From Pagrus major (lineage: Eukaryota > Chordata > Actinopteri > Spariformes > Sparidae): 64,000 bases of DNA. Positions within the stretch are counted from its first letter, which is position 1. Each line of letters begins with the position of its first letter. Below, in pieces: positions 24,901-44,221 of the stretch. The DNA lies in NCBI RefSeq assembly GCF_040436345.1, contig NC_133238.1:10604150-10668149 (forward strand), given 5' to 3'. Made by a program: the position numbers and the translations under genes. The notes beneath the pieces were generated by a model. It ran no database searches and was not told where the DNA came from. It saw nothing but the letters and a program-made list of their open reading frames with translations.

Positions 24901-25641
24901 CTGTTAACTAGTTAGCTCAGTTAGCCGTGCAGCTAGCGGTCCACAGTGGGAGGTCACGGAACCGGGGGAGTGTCGTTGTTATCTCTGCACAACAATACAA
25001 AGACATCATAACATCAAAACTGCTATTTTTCCCACATGTTGTTGACAATTTAAGTTCACATTTGGACATTTTCATCAAAAAATTCTTACATATTGAACCT
25101 TTAATTTAGAGATTCACATTTTTGCAAAAATTTTTTAGAGTTAGACGAGAAGATTGATACTACTCTCACGTCTGCATGCTAAATATGAAGCTAGAGCTAG
25201 CAGCTGGTTAGCCTAGCTTTGCATAAAGTCTAAGAAACTAATGATAAAGCTAGCCTGGCTCTGCCCAAAAGAAAAAAAAATCTACCAGAACCTCTTAAGC
25301 TCATTAATTCATTGTTTTGTTTAATCAGTGTAAGAACAGATGTGTTAAAATAACTAGTTCCTGTTTTTTTGGTGTGAGGCTACATGCCAGTCTTTTTCTT
25401 GGCACAGTGCAGACTTCCTGTCTTTCTGCTAGCCAAGCACTTCCTGGCTGTAGCCTTGTATTTACCATACAAACATGAGAGCTGCATCAGTGTTGTCATC
25501 TGACTCCAAGCAAGAAAGCAAATACTTTTCAAAAATTCTCTTAACCTTTAAAATTCAAACACCCAAGATTCCTTTACTGCTTCAACTTACCTCCCATTCA
25601 CGCATAGTGGAGAGGCTACAAGTCCAGTCTGATCCTGCCAT
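14513..25641 (-). CDS. gckr: Glucokinase regulatory protein (GKRP), spliced
   Basis: Coding exons, transcript order: 25591-25641, 24460-24609, 23802-23870, 23654-23722, 23327-23400, 22559-22625, 22416-22469, 22201-22295, 21992-22097, 21745-21863, 18219-18317, 17774-17856, 17602-17678, 16100-16196, 15907-16016, 15610-15687, (15374-15394), 15176-15319, 14699-14833, 14513-14626. This gives 596 residues, or 603 with the bracketed exon; human GKRP is 625. Phases match at every join. GKRP binds and inhibits glucokinase in the hepatocyte nucleus and is tuned by fructose phosphates. Visible motifs: [12 protein letters not shown] near the N-terminus; first sugar-isomerase loop LSGCGTSGR (residues 99-107); [24 protein letters not shown]; and the C-terminal [12 protein letters not shown] lid region. 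A second SIS domain spans the middle exons. The start Met lies 17 codons before the first donor. A possible poly(A) signal is the reverse complement of 13953-13958. Confidence 0.93.
15374..15394 (-). CDS. gckr: Candidate 21-base gckr microexon (LLFERLQ)
   Basis: Between the exons ending ...SLLHM and starting QWELSTK, human GKRP has roughly 15 residues that the flanking exons cover only in part. On the minus strand an acceptor with a good pyrimidine stretch (ending TGATCTATAG) precedes seven in-frame codons LLFERLQ, followed by a GTTATT donor. Including or skipping it keeps phase 0. The donor is weak, so this is a proposal. Confidence 0.4.
15714..15906. repeat. (GATA/GACA)n tetranucleotide tract
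   Basis: About 190 bases of GATA units interspersed with GACA and GATATA. It lies in a gckr intron and runs right up to the exon at 15907-16016, supplying the intron's 5' splice site on the minus strand (GTATCTATCT). Confidence 0.97.
16361..16697. repeat. TTAA-ended MITE, family C (complete)
   Basis: Starts TTAAAGGTGCAATATGTAAG and ends in the inverted counterpart CTTACATATTGCACCTTTAA, with GTTAGCATGCTAACCAG and GCTAGCTGCATGGC text inside. About 337 bases, in a gckr intron, non-coding. TTAA is present at both ends, as expected for a TTAA target-site duplication. Confidence 0.85.
17938..18096. repeat. TTAA-ended MITE, family B (partial)
   Basis: Right half only: CAAACAGTGTTCTGGGGGCC to ACAGTGCCCCTTTAA, in a gckr intron. 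Confidence 0.75.
19172..21456. repeat. 2.3 kb minisatellite in gckr intron (unit about 20 bp)
   Basis: Tandem copies of GTTTGTGTTTTAGACATGTC with variants: TTTTGGAC for TTTTAGAC, a one-base-shorter unit, and a recurring interrupter AGAAATTGCTGTTGTGTTTT. By length about 110-115 units. It occupies most of the 3.4 kb intron between exons 18219-18317 and 21745-21863. Because the unit lacks stops in several frames it throws up long false reading frames on both strands. Confidence 0.97.
21868..21920. repeat. (CA)n microsatellite next to a gckr splice acceptor
   Basis: About 26 CA units. On the minus strand this is (TG)n followed by TTCAG and then the exon at 21863, so the repeat takes the place of the polypyrimidine tract. 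Confidence 0.95.
22696..23200. repeat. Local direct duplication in a gckr intron
   Basis: Text at 22696-22820 (GACCATTAGCTTACAGTGGC, TTATTTCTGTATCTGATATT, GTATTGTTACACTAC) is repeated with changes at 23100-23200. The spacing is about 400 bases. Both lie in the intron between exons 22559-22625 and 23327-23400. Confidence 0.7.
23945..24436. repeat. Foldback (near-palindromic) element in gckr intron 2
   Basis: Left arm from CCATATTCACAAGGCAGCCA and right arm ending TGGCCGCCGTATGAATGTGG are inverted copies; further matches (CACTTCCTGATTGA / TCAATCAGGAAGTG, AAGGTAAAACGACATAT / ATATGTTGTTTTACCTT) continue almost to the centre near 24190. Arms are about 240 bases. No coding capacity. Its end is only about 23 bases from the exon 2 donor. 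Confidence 0.85.
24815..25104. repeat. TTAA-ended MITE, family C
   Basis: Begins AAAGGTCCGATATGTAAGAA and ends TTCTTACATATTGAACCTTTAA, with GCTAGCGGTCC text inside. In gckr intron 1. The left TTAA has decayed. Confidence 0.75.
25130..25520. repeat. GCTAAGCTAAGC-type dispersed element
   Basis: Matches the family in reverse or partial form: GAGCTAGCAGCTGGTTAGCC, CTAGCCTGGCTCTGCCCAAA, GTAGCCTTGTATTTACCATAC. In gckr intron 1. Confidence 0.6.
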
Positions 25642-27129
25642 CGTGCACGAGTCTGTCCTCTTCTGCCACAAACAGTTTGTCTCAGGAAACGTCCCGCTGT
25701 GTTGCCTGCTTCCTTTTTGTCAGTTATGGCGATTTAAAATGAAAACCACAAAGTGCTCGGCTCGATCTGTAGTGACAAAGTTCACTTAAGGACCTTTGAG
25801 ACCGAGGAGTGAAAGGAAGTATGGATTTCTCTGTTACACACCAGCTCAAATGCCCAGAGTACCTGTGGATTAATGGCAGAAGTCATTCTTGCAGCTATGT
25901 TAAGGCAAACAAGGGAGAAATAAACACAGAAATGAAACATGACTGATACCTGAGTCTTAAATCACAAAATGCACCACAGCAAAAACAGTCAGAACGTGGA
26001 GATCAAACTGAAACTCAGCATGAGACTGGTTGAAAAAGAAAAATCCTCCCTGATCTGAGCTCAGAGCGTGTTGGCTCACAATAAAAAAAAACCTCTAACA
26101 GCGATATTGTGCCTTCATTTTGTCAACCCTACAGTGTTCAAAAGATCCAACTGACTCTCAGCAGTGTGCAAGTATTTACACCCCGGCAGATTGTGGCGTC
26201 TAATACATTTCATCACTTTCACTGGACTCGATCAAACTGTTTGCTGCAGTGTGCCTCACTCCTCCAAACTCCCACTACTGTCTGTCATAACTGCCGGCCT
26301 AATTGCTGTCAGTGACACAGCGGCAAGGACGTTTTTCACATCGACTTCCATCTACAAAGAAAAGACAAATATTTCTCCTCACACTTCATAACTTCGCCTC
26401 GGTTTTTACAGTACGCTTGCAAAGGCCTGTGGCTGTCTGTCCGTGGAGTGATGCATTCGTACGACTCATTACTGGCTCACGCTGATTATTAATGATATCA
26501 GACATCTGAAGTACAGCTTGTTGTTAACCTCTCTGAGTCAGTCAACACCCGAGCTGTGCGTAGGGCGGTCAGGATGATGCGCCTTCGTAGCTTGTTGGCA
26601 GCAGCAACACAGAAGTGTCAGAACTGAGTGCGAAAAGCTAAGCCACGCTGTGACATTAAGAGGTTATATGTCTCTAAAAGCTAAGCTAAAAACCTAATTA
26701 AACATTCAATCAAATATTTTGGGTGATATGTAAACATTGATTTTTGGCAGTTTCATGTGACATGGTGACTGCAACAGTCCAACCAATATTTACTTTTACC
26801 TCTGTTTTGTTCTCCACCAACTCCCGAGGGAAATATCTGTCTTTTTAGCCGCTAAATGCTAAATGTTTAACAGCTAGTGATAACTGTATCTGTTTGCTAG
26901 TGGGTGTTGTGGGTTTTTGCTGAAAACTGGAAGGGATGCTGATGAGAGCGGCGAGAGAGAAACATAACAGGAAGGTTGGAGGCTCGAAAACCAAAACAGC
27001 AAGCTTAAAGGTGCTAAAATGATCAATAGAACTGCAGAGTCAGGTGATGCTTATCTGTGGTTTGTCACTACAGGTAACCCCTTTCACATTACATACAGTC
27101 AAGAAAAAAGAGTTTTGACATTAGCTAAA

Positions 27130-27320
27130 AGATTTATCTATGCTAACTAGCTAGCCCTGACCCGTCCTTTTTCATAATACCACTCTGAGCTCCTGGTCCG
27201 GACCGCTAGCTGCATGGCTAACTGAGCTAACTAGTTAACGGCAGCTACAGTTAGCAGCAGATAGCGGTTACTCCAGTTGTTTGGAGTTTGAGAGGTGGCT
27301 AATCTTACATATTGCACCTT
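27130..27320. repeat. TTAA-ended MITE, family C (partial)
   Basis: GCTAACTAGCTAGCCCTGAC through CTTACATATTGCACCTT; the left terminus is not recognised. Confidence 0.65.
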
Positions 27321-28223
27321 CTTTTTTCCCACAGAAGCAGAAAACAGTGAAGAGGCAGTGTTTTTGCTATCTTCCTTGGTCACCACTGCGGTGCCTCAAG
27401 TCCTTTCCCTGTTTTGATTTTCACGCAGTGTTTTGTTCTTATGATTAATTTGTCGGCTACACTTTTTCCATTCCATTTTACTACCTTTTGCATAGAAATG
27501 TGTTGTCAACCTGTTTTTCATAGAAGCTTCCTCATAAATAATAAATTCTTCTCGACCAGAGTTGATCCGCGGGTTCCCGATACTCACAAGTCAAGTCAAG
27601 CCTGCCGCAGCGCTGCACTGCACATTGACCTTGGCACCAAACCATGAAAGGTCCTTTGATTTTAAGGAAGCTGCAAGACCTCCTTCCCATCCTGCTTCAG
27701 TCTCAGCCTTGCTCTCGATTCCTGACAAATCCTCCCCCCCAAAGGAGCAAGAAAGTCATCAACTCTTAAGTGGTTCTTCTCGTAATCAGTCGTCAAACCC
27801 TGGAAGAGAAAACAGATCCTTGAAGGCTCACGGGGAAAAGACTCTCTGCATTTGATTTCATTCTATACATACGATTATATAAATGTCTTTCCTGTTTATT
27901 TGGCTTCAAATTCAAATAAGCTTGCGAGTAGATTTCTTATGCTGCCAAAGCATTGAAATGGTGACACATCACTTTCCATTGAAAAGGGTGTTAAACTGCT
28001 TCTGTGAGCTGAACAAAATGAACATAGAAGACATGACAAGCCTGTATAATTACTTTCTTCATAGCTCCGGTCTGTTAGCTTCTCCACGGTTTTGGGATAC
28101 ATTCACATAATCTGTGTTTTTATTCCCCTATGAGATGCCTATATTCTCAAACATTTCTCCTTGTGACAGGATGACATGTCTAAAAAAAAAGGCCTGCAGA
28201 GTACATTCACTTTATTTTTATAT

Positions 28224-28504
28224 TTTAAAAGTGCAATATGTAAGAATTATAGTTGGAAACATTCAAGAAATGATATATATTGTACTGAAGTTAGCATGCT
28301 AACCAGCTAGCACCAGCCTGTCATGGTCCAACGTCCGGCGTAAACGCCAACAATCCCCCTGCTGCTCCGAGATCCAAGTCCGGACCGCTTGCTGCCCGGC
28401 TAACTGAGCCAACTACCTGATGTTAGCTACAGTTAGCGGTTAATCTGTGATATGCTGCCCCCTACTGGTTTGGAGTGGCCAATTCTTACATATTGCACCT
28501 TTAA
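28224..28504. repeat. TTAA-ended MITE, family C (complete)
   Basis: TTAAAAGTGCAATATGTAAG at the left and CTTACATATTGCACCTTTAA at the right, with GTTAGCATGCTAACCAGC in between. About 280 bases. Confidence 0.8.
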
Positions 28505-30155
28505 TGCTGCTCCATCAGGCTCCAATGTTAAATATCTGCTTAGTCAGGGAGTGGGTTACTACTACTTACTGCTGGATCTGAATACTCTCTCCACCGCTGT
28601 CAGACTCTATTTAGGTGCTGGAAGTAAGTCATTGTCGTCCGCTGTTGTCCTCCCTACTGTGCTCACATTATCCTCAACTGTGGGAGCTCTCTTTAGAGCC
28701 AAATAAAGCTCCAATTAACCTTGTGTTTTCATTGTTAGTGCCTCTCTTCAATTTGTCTGACTGAATAAACTAAGAGAAACTCAGGACTGTTCTCCGTAGT
28801 TAGCTGTTATTTATAATCGGCCGGCTTTATATGGAGTTTTTCCCACAAAGCCCCAAATTTCCGCATTCTTATCTCGCTCTGTCCTCACAGTCAGATTAAA
28901 ACTCTCATTTGGCGCCTTCCTGATTCCCATCAACTCGGAGAAACGTCATTGTTTTGCTCTTTTTGAGGTTTTACTGCTGATCCAGGAGCTGCTGCCTGCC
29001 GCTGCCTGTACTTTTGTCTTGAAAAGCACAAATCATCAGCACACAAGAAGCATTTGATCTCCAGTTCTCTGGCGCGTTTTTTGCTTCTTCGTCTGGATAA
29101 ATATTGGAGGGTGAGGCGCAACCTTTGATTCCTTTGGAGAGGTTTGGTTTTTCTTGCTTTCATATGACATTTTTGTCCAGGATCTGTGTAATCTTGTAGC
29201 TTTCTTTGGCATATTGAGCCTCACACTCGCAACAAAACACTAAAGAGTTTGAATTTGTTTTGCTGTACATGTTTCCCAGGGGTGCTAATGTGAATAATGT
29301 GCAACCTTGACGTTTTCTGAAGAAAAAGCTAAACTTGCATGTGGACAACAGCTCCCGGCATCCACCCGATTTGCTGCTGACACATGCCTCTTCAGGTGTT
29401 CAGGTCATATTTCACTGCACGTCTGAAGGATTTCAGCCTTTAAGTCAGCCGTCGGGGTGAAGAAAAGCCCACACTCCTTCTCTGCTGCTGAATAACTGTC
29501 ACTCACTCTCATTCTCTCCGGCTCGCACACACACGCACAAAAACACACTTAGACGCAGCTATACAACCATCGACTCGCTCTCCCTGTCCTTCAGCCGCAC
29601 AGCCACGGTCGTCATGACAACAGAGAGGCTAATCTCCAGTGGACAGAGAGACAGAGAGAGACAGAGAGGGAGAGAGAGGGAGGAAGAGAGGGAGTGCTTG
29701 TACAGAAACGTGCCTCTGAGAACGAGGAGCAAGTGTGATAAAGAGATGCAGTGCATACTTGCATATTTCTGAGAATGTGTGTGTTTTGGACAAAATCAAG
29801 TGTGTGTGTGTGTGTGTGAGCAGCAGGCACGTGTTTGTGATGTTGAATCCATCACTTTCCCTCATTTTTCCTCCTTCTGACCTTCAAAATTCCTGAAAAA
29901 ATCCCTTGTCCAGTTCCTCCTCATGACTTCCTGTTCCTTGCAACTCCTAAATATACCCATTCTTCTTCTTCTCCTCCTCATTAATCTTTCTCTTTTTTGG
30001 TGGCTTTATCCTCCATGTCCTCCTCCTTCTTCTGCTCCTGACACACCCTTTTCTTCCCTCCAACAATTCCTAAATCTTCCACTCATCCTCTCTCCTGCGT
30101 TCTTTCCGTCAGTCTTTTCATCCCTCGGAAAAAAGCTTCAGTCTGAATCATCCTT

Positions 30156-30162
<7 letters not shown>

Positions 30163-30197
<35 letters not shown>

Positions 30198-30288
30198 TCA
30201 TTCCTCCTCTAATTCTTAAATCCATCTCTCTTTCTCTATAGGCTCTCGGCTTTCCAGCTCCCCTAGTTCCTACCCCATCCCCTCTCTT

Positions 30289-30348
<60 letters not shown>
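30163..30348. repeat. Two (CA)n microsatellites with CT-rich spacer
   Basis: (CA)n at 30163-30195 and 30301-30348, separated by a CT-rich stretch ending in (TC)n. Confidence 0.95.
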
Positions 30349-30349
<1 letters not shown>

Positions 30350-30524
30350 GTCCATCCCAGTTTCTCACATTCCCAAATCCTAAACGTTCGCCTAGCAGGG
30401 ATCGCACACACATATGTTCCGGCTGATTAGGCTGGCAGAGCCACAGAGCAGTCAGCCCACTGGAGGGGAAGATGATGATGGAGGGATGGATGGAGAGTGT
30501 GAGGGGGGGAGAAGGAGTGAGAGA

Positions 30525-30574
30525 GGATGGATGGATGGATGGATGGATGGATGGATGGATGGATGGATGGATGG
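30525..30574. repeat. (GGAT)n microsatellite
   Basis: About 12 perfect GGAT units upstream of xkr6. Confidence 0.97.
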
Positions 30575-30728
30575 AAATCTCATTTTTGCTAGAAGGAGAA
30601 AACTAGTTGTCTTCACTAGAAAACAATCACCCTGAGTCTACACAGCGCTGCTGCACGACCCTTATATCTTGGCGCGCGTGCGCGTGCAGATGTGGATTCG
30701 GGGTTGAAGTTGCCATCCGATAGAGGGC

Positions 30729-30797
30729 GGAGTGAGAGAGAGAGAGAGGGAGAGAGAGAGAGGGAGAGAGAGGGAGAGAGAGTGAGAGAGAGAAAGT
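30729..30797. repeat. (GA)n-rich purine tract
   Basis: GAGAGA with GGGAGA interruptions, 600-700 bases upstream of the xkr6 start codon. Similar GAGA tracts can act in promoters; here that is only a possibility. Confidence 0.9.
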
Positions 30798-30988
30798 GAG
30801 GAGTGGGGAAGCGGGAGCTGCAGAGGGCTGGAGCTGCGGAAAGGAGCGGAGCGGACACGGGCTGCAACGGATGCCGGGAACCTGCAGCCTGAGAGCGGGG
30901 GGAGTGAGAGGCGGGAGTCGGGGGTCCTGACCAGAGAGGCTCTTATTAGCACGAGTCGTGGTTTGAGGGTCCGTTGGTGTCCAGCGCG

Positions 30989-31027
<39 letters not shown>

Positions 31028-31039
31028 ATCCACACACAC

Positions 31040-39139
<8,100 letters not shown>

Positions 39140-39919
39140 CACACAGACATGTCCACACACATAAGCACATTGGCACCATTAAAAGACATGTATACATGGG
39201 TGTTCAGATTTAGAGAAGATTTAGAAACCCAGTCTCACACACACAATGTGGCACTTGATGTAAGCACACAGACAAAAGCAATCTAACATACTTTTATGAG
39301 CACACACACTCACACAAACATTCACACACACATTCCTCGCGGGCACCTACGACCTGCGAGTCCCATGGCCATGACTCAACAAGCTGCTTCAGCGGGAGTC
39401 CATCTCTTTCTCTCTTTATCCTTCTGTCTCTCTATTTCCAACTCCTCTGATCCGTCCTCATCTGTTCCCATTGATTTAATTTCACCACTCCGCGCTGTGA
39501 AGAAAAACAAACAAAACAGAAAAAACGAGCGCCAAAGTTTCACTCTAGAGTCTTCGACCACCGCATGCTGTTTACGTTGCGTTGCTCACACTTTCACGGG
39601 TTTCAGTAGAATAAAAAGACGTGACACAAAGAACGAACAAATGTCACTTTTAATAAAAGGAGTTTGTGATCTTGTTGTCGTTAGTCTAGTCAAAAGGTAG
39701 TGTATATATTTTCTATGTACAGAGGGGATGTTTTTTATGTACCGTTACGTTGTTGGAGACAGAGCAGTTGGGCACGTCGGATTTTTGGAGTTGGTTGACG
39801 AGGTCACCGAGGAATGCGGCAGAGCATGATGGGAAAGATGGAGACAGAGATGGAGAGAGTATTGGCATTTAATGCGCACTGAAAAAAAATCTAAATATCA
39901 TCTAAAGATTGCGCTGCAG

Positions 39920-41043
39920 TCTGTTAAAGGAATAATTTGACATGTTGGAAAATACACACATTCGTTTTCCTGTCAGAATTAGATAACAATATGTTTTCCA
40001 CTGTCATATCTGTGAACTAAATATTGCGCTAGAGCCAGGAATCAATTCGCTAAGCTTTAGCTTAGCACAAAATTTAAAATTTAGCCTCCTGGCTATAGCT
40101 TCATACTTAACCGAGTGATAAAAGAGTGATGTTAGATTTCTAATCTCTCTTTTCCAGAAATAAAATAATCAGATTTTCCAAAATGTCAATATATTCCTGT
40201 AAGAATGCTAACACATAAGCATACACTATGTTAAGGGAGAGTTAGCTACATTAGCTCAACATGACATGTTGTAGCAGCTCAAAAACAGACCCGAAAATCA
40301 AGATAGCCATGTGAAATTATACTATAGTGCCAACATTAATAGAACAATAATACAAAACTAGCTAAATAGGCTATGCTGGGTTAGCTAGCTGAGATTCAGT
40401 TTTAAATGCTATGAATGAACAGGTAAAACACTAAAAAACAAACCTTTTCATTGTCAAGAGGCCCATATGTTGTTGCCGCTTTCTCCAACTCTAAGCACAT
40501 TGTATGCTAAAGTGTTAGCACGGAGCTAGAGCTAAAGATCTACCGAGGACAGATGATCTAAATGTTACAGTTATAGCTTCATACTTAACCAAGTGATAAA
40601 ATAGTGGTGTCAAACTTTTAATCTGTCTCTTTGCCAGAAAGAAAATAATCCTATTTCTCATGCTAACACTTGAGCATACAGCACATGATGTTAAGCAAAA
40701 GTTAGCAACATAAGCTGTAAAAAATTAGAAACAAAACACCCAATTTCTGGCTAGCTATGTTTAACATTAAATATTGTGCCAAAATGGCTGTGGAGTGAAA
40801 TAGTACGTGGTTTCCCGCCAAAAAACTAAACCAGCTTAATCGTCAATGCTAGGTTAGATAGCCAATGTATTCAGATATTAGCTGAATAAAGTTTTAATTT
40901 TTTGAATGAACAGACATTGTACTAAAAAACAAATCTTTTCAATTGCCTAGAGACTTCCTCTCACTCAACACATTGTATGCTAAGGTGTTAGCATGGAGCT
41001 AGAGCTAAAGATCTACAGAGGACAGATGATTTTAATGTTACGA
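39920..41043. repeat. Dispersed element with internal tandem duplication
   Basis: Starts with TTAAAGGAATAATTTGACAT, then GCTAAGC-family text. The block 40091-40569 is repeated as 40570-41042: shared landmarks are ATAGCTTCATACTTAACC, CACATTGTATGCTAA, GTGTTAGCA and GAGCTAGAGCTAAAGATCTA. The period is about 475 bases. Confidence 0.75.
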
Positions 41044-42369
41044 TTCTTATTGCTAAACATGTACTCTCGTCAATGTGCCAATCTCCCACCTGAAGTATAA
41101 AAGCAGGCCATTAAACATAAAAAAATACCATTAAAAGCAGGTTGCTGCTTACTACTGCTGAGTCAAACAGAAGATTTACAGACAAGCCTCCATGTTTGTG
41201 GAAGAAGTGTTAGCGCCTGCTGATGTTTTCAGTATTAGCCTACTAATTTATGGTTATATCTATCTTATAAGTATCACCATTAAATCAGACAGGAACACAG
41301 GGCAGTATGTGCTTATCACACTGTTTTCTCAGTGTGTGTGTGTGTAGGGGTCCTACAGTTGTTCTCCATCATTTCCTGTTATGCTTCGACAGGTTGTCCA
41401 CAGTTGCAAATGCTTCGTCGCGTCGGTTTACTTTGCTAGGCAATGAAAAACAAAGAGGAAATTGTCTCCAAATTTTCAACAGAAAGAGCGAATGCAAGAC
41501 TAATTATTTTTGATCTACCAGCACCTACCAGTGTGTGATGTCTTAATCATGTTGGTCCCACGCTAACAGGGTGCTGCCACTGAAGCTCGTATAAAACAGT
41601 TTCGGATTTCAATCGTCCCAAACCCGCTCGATGAGTCGTGCTGAAAAACGTCCAATACCAGCTCCTCCAAAGCCACCCACGGCTGAGCTGTGATGTATGG
41701 CTCATTATTTATTTTTTTGTTTGTTTATCCCTGTAATCCAAGCTGTTACATTGGCAGGCGATAACAAATGAGCCAAGATATCAGTCATCGGCCCCCCGTC
41801 GGCGGGAACGTTGATCCTGAAATCACACACCTTAACACTGCGTGGCGGCGAGTGAAAATAAAGGGTTTGGAAGGCGGTGAAAGTATCTTCGCCATCCAAA
41901 GCTCCACACCTTTTCTCCAGTCCCATGTCTGTGGTAGAGCAGGTGAAACCCGGCCATTTCAAATGGTGCAATTATAAAAGATGAGCAAAAACACACATGC
42001 TTCTTATTATTGCTGCTGACAAAAAAGATCACACAGGTCAAGATAAAAAATATATTGTATTTGAGGGCACGTGAAAAGTGTTTAAAGGGGTAATTTAACA
42101 TTTTTGGAGGGAGGCTTCCTTTTTTTTGTTGTCCAGGTCTGTCAGGTTGTAGGAAAAGTTGCCTTTTTTAAGGATGAAATCATAATTAAGTGCTGAAACA
42201 ACACCTTGAGTAGTGAGACAGTTAAGTGACAACAACTGTGATGGTTGATAAGTCAGTAATGAAGCAAAAACGCCCCTGTTTTCAGCATCTTAATTATGAG
42301 AATTCACTCCTTCTCTCTGGTTTATATCATTATAAATTGAATAGTTTTGTATTTTGGACATATATAGAC

Positions 42370-42856
42370 CAGTGGTTCCCAATCCTTTTGGCTCATGACC
42401 CTTAAAGAGAGTACTCTACCGATTTAGCATTGCAAACTTATAACATTGTCTGACTCACACTTTAAAAAAGGGATCAAAATTGATGCAGCAGAACCATTTT
42501 ATTTTATTCCACGAAATACTCTTCCCTGTCAAAACCTGGTGCCTACAATATAGCCTGGAGCTGCTGTCTTCAGCACAACTAATGCTAAAAGTGACATCAC
42601 CTTAGGCAATTTATCAGTAGTGCTCCCCGAGATGTCTAAACAAACTTTGATGCTGTAAAATCCTAGTAAAGTCTACAAGCAGCCCCTCAGCACTGCTTGT
42701 ATTATATCCAGTAGTAGTACAACAAAAGCTGATTTATTTATTTTACCTTGTTTTATCTAAAAACGTTTAACGACCTGAAGAGATCAAATTATTTATTAAT
42801 TCATAGGAGAAGAAAGCAAATAACAGCCACACCCACCTCTATGTTGGGAACCACTG
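42370..42856. mobile_element. hAT-like MITE
   Basis: Left end CAGTGGTTCCCAA and right end TTGGGAACCACTG are inverted repeats of the hAT type (CAG...CTG). Flanking 8-mers ATATAGAC and TTACAGAC match at 6 of 8 positions, as an aged hAT target-site duplication would. 487 bases, no transposase frame. Confidence 0.85.
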
Positions 42857-42879
42857 TTACAGACTGGATGATTGATCAA

Positions 42880-43649
42880 TTAAAGGTTTAGTGTGTAGGA
42901 TTTAAGAAAGGTTTTAGGGAGGATCTATAAGAAGAAATGGACTATAATAATAGTATAATATGCTATAATCAATTTAATGGTGCAATATGTAAAAAATGGC
43001 CACAAATATGAGGCAGCATATCACCAGATTTACCGCTAACTGCTTCTAACTATAGCTGCCGTTAGCTAGTTAGCTCAGTTAGCCAGGCAAATAGTGCTCT
43101 GATAAGCTGACTCTGCCCGGACTGGGAGCTCGGAGCACAGGGGTAGTGTTGTTGTTGTTTACTATCAGAAGAAAGTGTCTAGGGGCTGGCTAGTTAGCAT
43201 GCTAACTTCAGGAGATATCTCTATGACACAATACATAGTCTTCGACATAACGCCAAAACTGATATCTCTTTACATTCTGTTGGTAAGTTTTAGTTATGTA
43301 TATGTATGTATTGTGTTGCAGGGATATCCACTGAAGATAGCATGCTAACTAGCTAGCCTGTCCTTTTTCACAATACCACCCTGAGCTCCCAGACTTGAAC
43401 GCTAGCTGCATGTCTAACTGAGCTAACTAACTAATGTAAGCTACAATTAGCAGCAGTTAGCAGTTCCTCTGGTGATATACTGCCCCCTATTTGTTTGGAG
43501 TAGGAATTCAAGAGGTGGCCAGTTCTTACATACTGCACATTTAAAGTAAGAATCCTGTTTTTTTTTAACTAAGAATGACATTTTACATTTTTAGTGGCCA
43601 ACATGGTAGAGGGTTAGATGCAGCTAAATCCTACACACTGGTCCTTTAA
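42880..43649. mobile_element. TTAA-ended MITE, family D, with a nested insertion
   Basis: Ends TTAAAGGTTTAGTGTGTAGG and CCTACACACTGGTCCTTTAA are inverted repeats. The interior is interrupted by a family C element at 42974-43544, so the host element spans only about 200 bases of its own sequence. Confidence 0.8.
42974..43544. mobile_element. TTAA-ended MITE, family C, nested and near-palindromic
   Basis: TTAATGGTGCAATATGTAAA at the left and CTTACATACTGCACATTTAA at the right, inserted inside the family D element. The two halves are roughly inverted copies (GTTAGCATGCTAAC and AGCATGCTAACTAGCTAGCC text in opposite senses). It is longer than the other C copies. Confidence 0.8.
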
Positions 43650-44196
43650 TCTAAAAAATGATCAACTGATTATTTCAACAAGAAAATAATCAGTCGTTGC
43701 CGTTGTTGTTACATTTTTTGGGCATTTGTTGCAGGTAAAAAAAGGAGATTTACACCAAAAATGTTGACATATCCCTTTAAGTTTGAACAACGTGGAAAAA
43801 AAAGAGCGAGCCTACATTACTTTTCCGTGGTGCTAGCCGATTTGAAAAAGAAAAAAAGGTCAAATCAGCTAATTTTCTGCAAACTGGCAAGTAGATCCAA
43901 CAGAAGCAGCAGCATCGGTGTTCATATGGTGCAACATGCTCAAGCTACAGAGTCAATTGGCTGCTAATCCCACTTCATATGGTGCAAATATGAAAAACAC
44001 ACATGTACTTATGGTGCAATAAGGGCAGATTGTCACTTTGAATTCTATGGTGCAACTTGAGTACTGCCTTCAGTTATCGGCCAAGGCTGTGCCAAAGGCT
44101 CCGTCCAAACGGACAACTGCTCTTCCTGTCCTGCAGAAGCTATGCAAGTCTCCGTCGCGAGGAGATGTGCTTAGTCCACACGCTCACAAAACACAC

Positions 44197-44221
44197 ACAC
44201 GCACACACACACACACACACA
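44197..44221. repeat. (CA)n microsatellite
   Basis: Short CA run in the xkr6-enpp4 interval. Confidence 0.9.

Larger units (their letters stand above)
25642..31039. other. Intergenic region between divergent gckr and xkr6
   Basis: No supported coding region. It must hold the gckr promoter just above 25641 on the minus strand and upstream DNA of xkr6 on the plus strand. Partial family C MITE text occurs at about 27130-27320 and a fuller copy at 28224-28504. From 29500 the DNA turns into simple repeats. I could not pick out a TATA box or specific factor sites with confidence. Confidence 0.6.
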
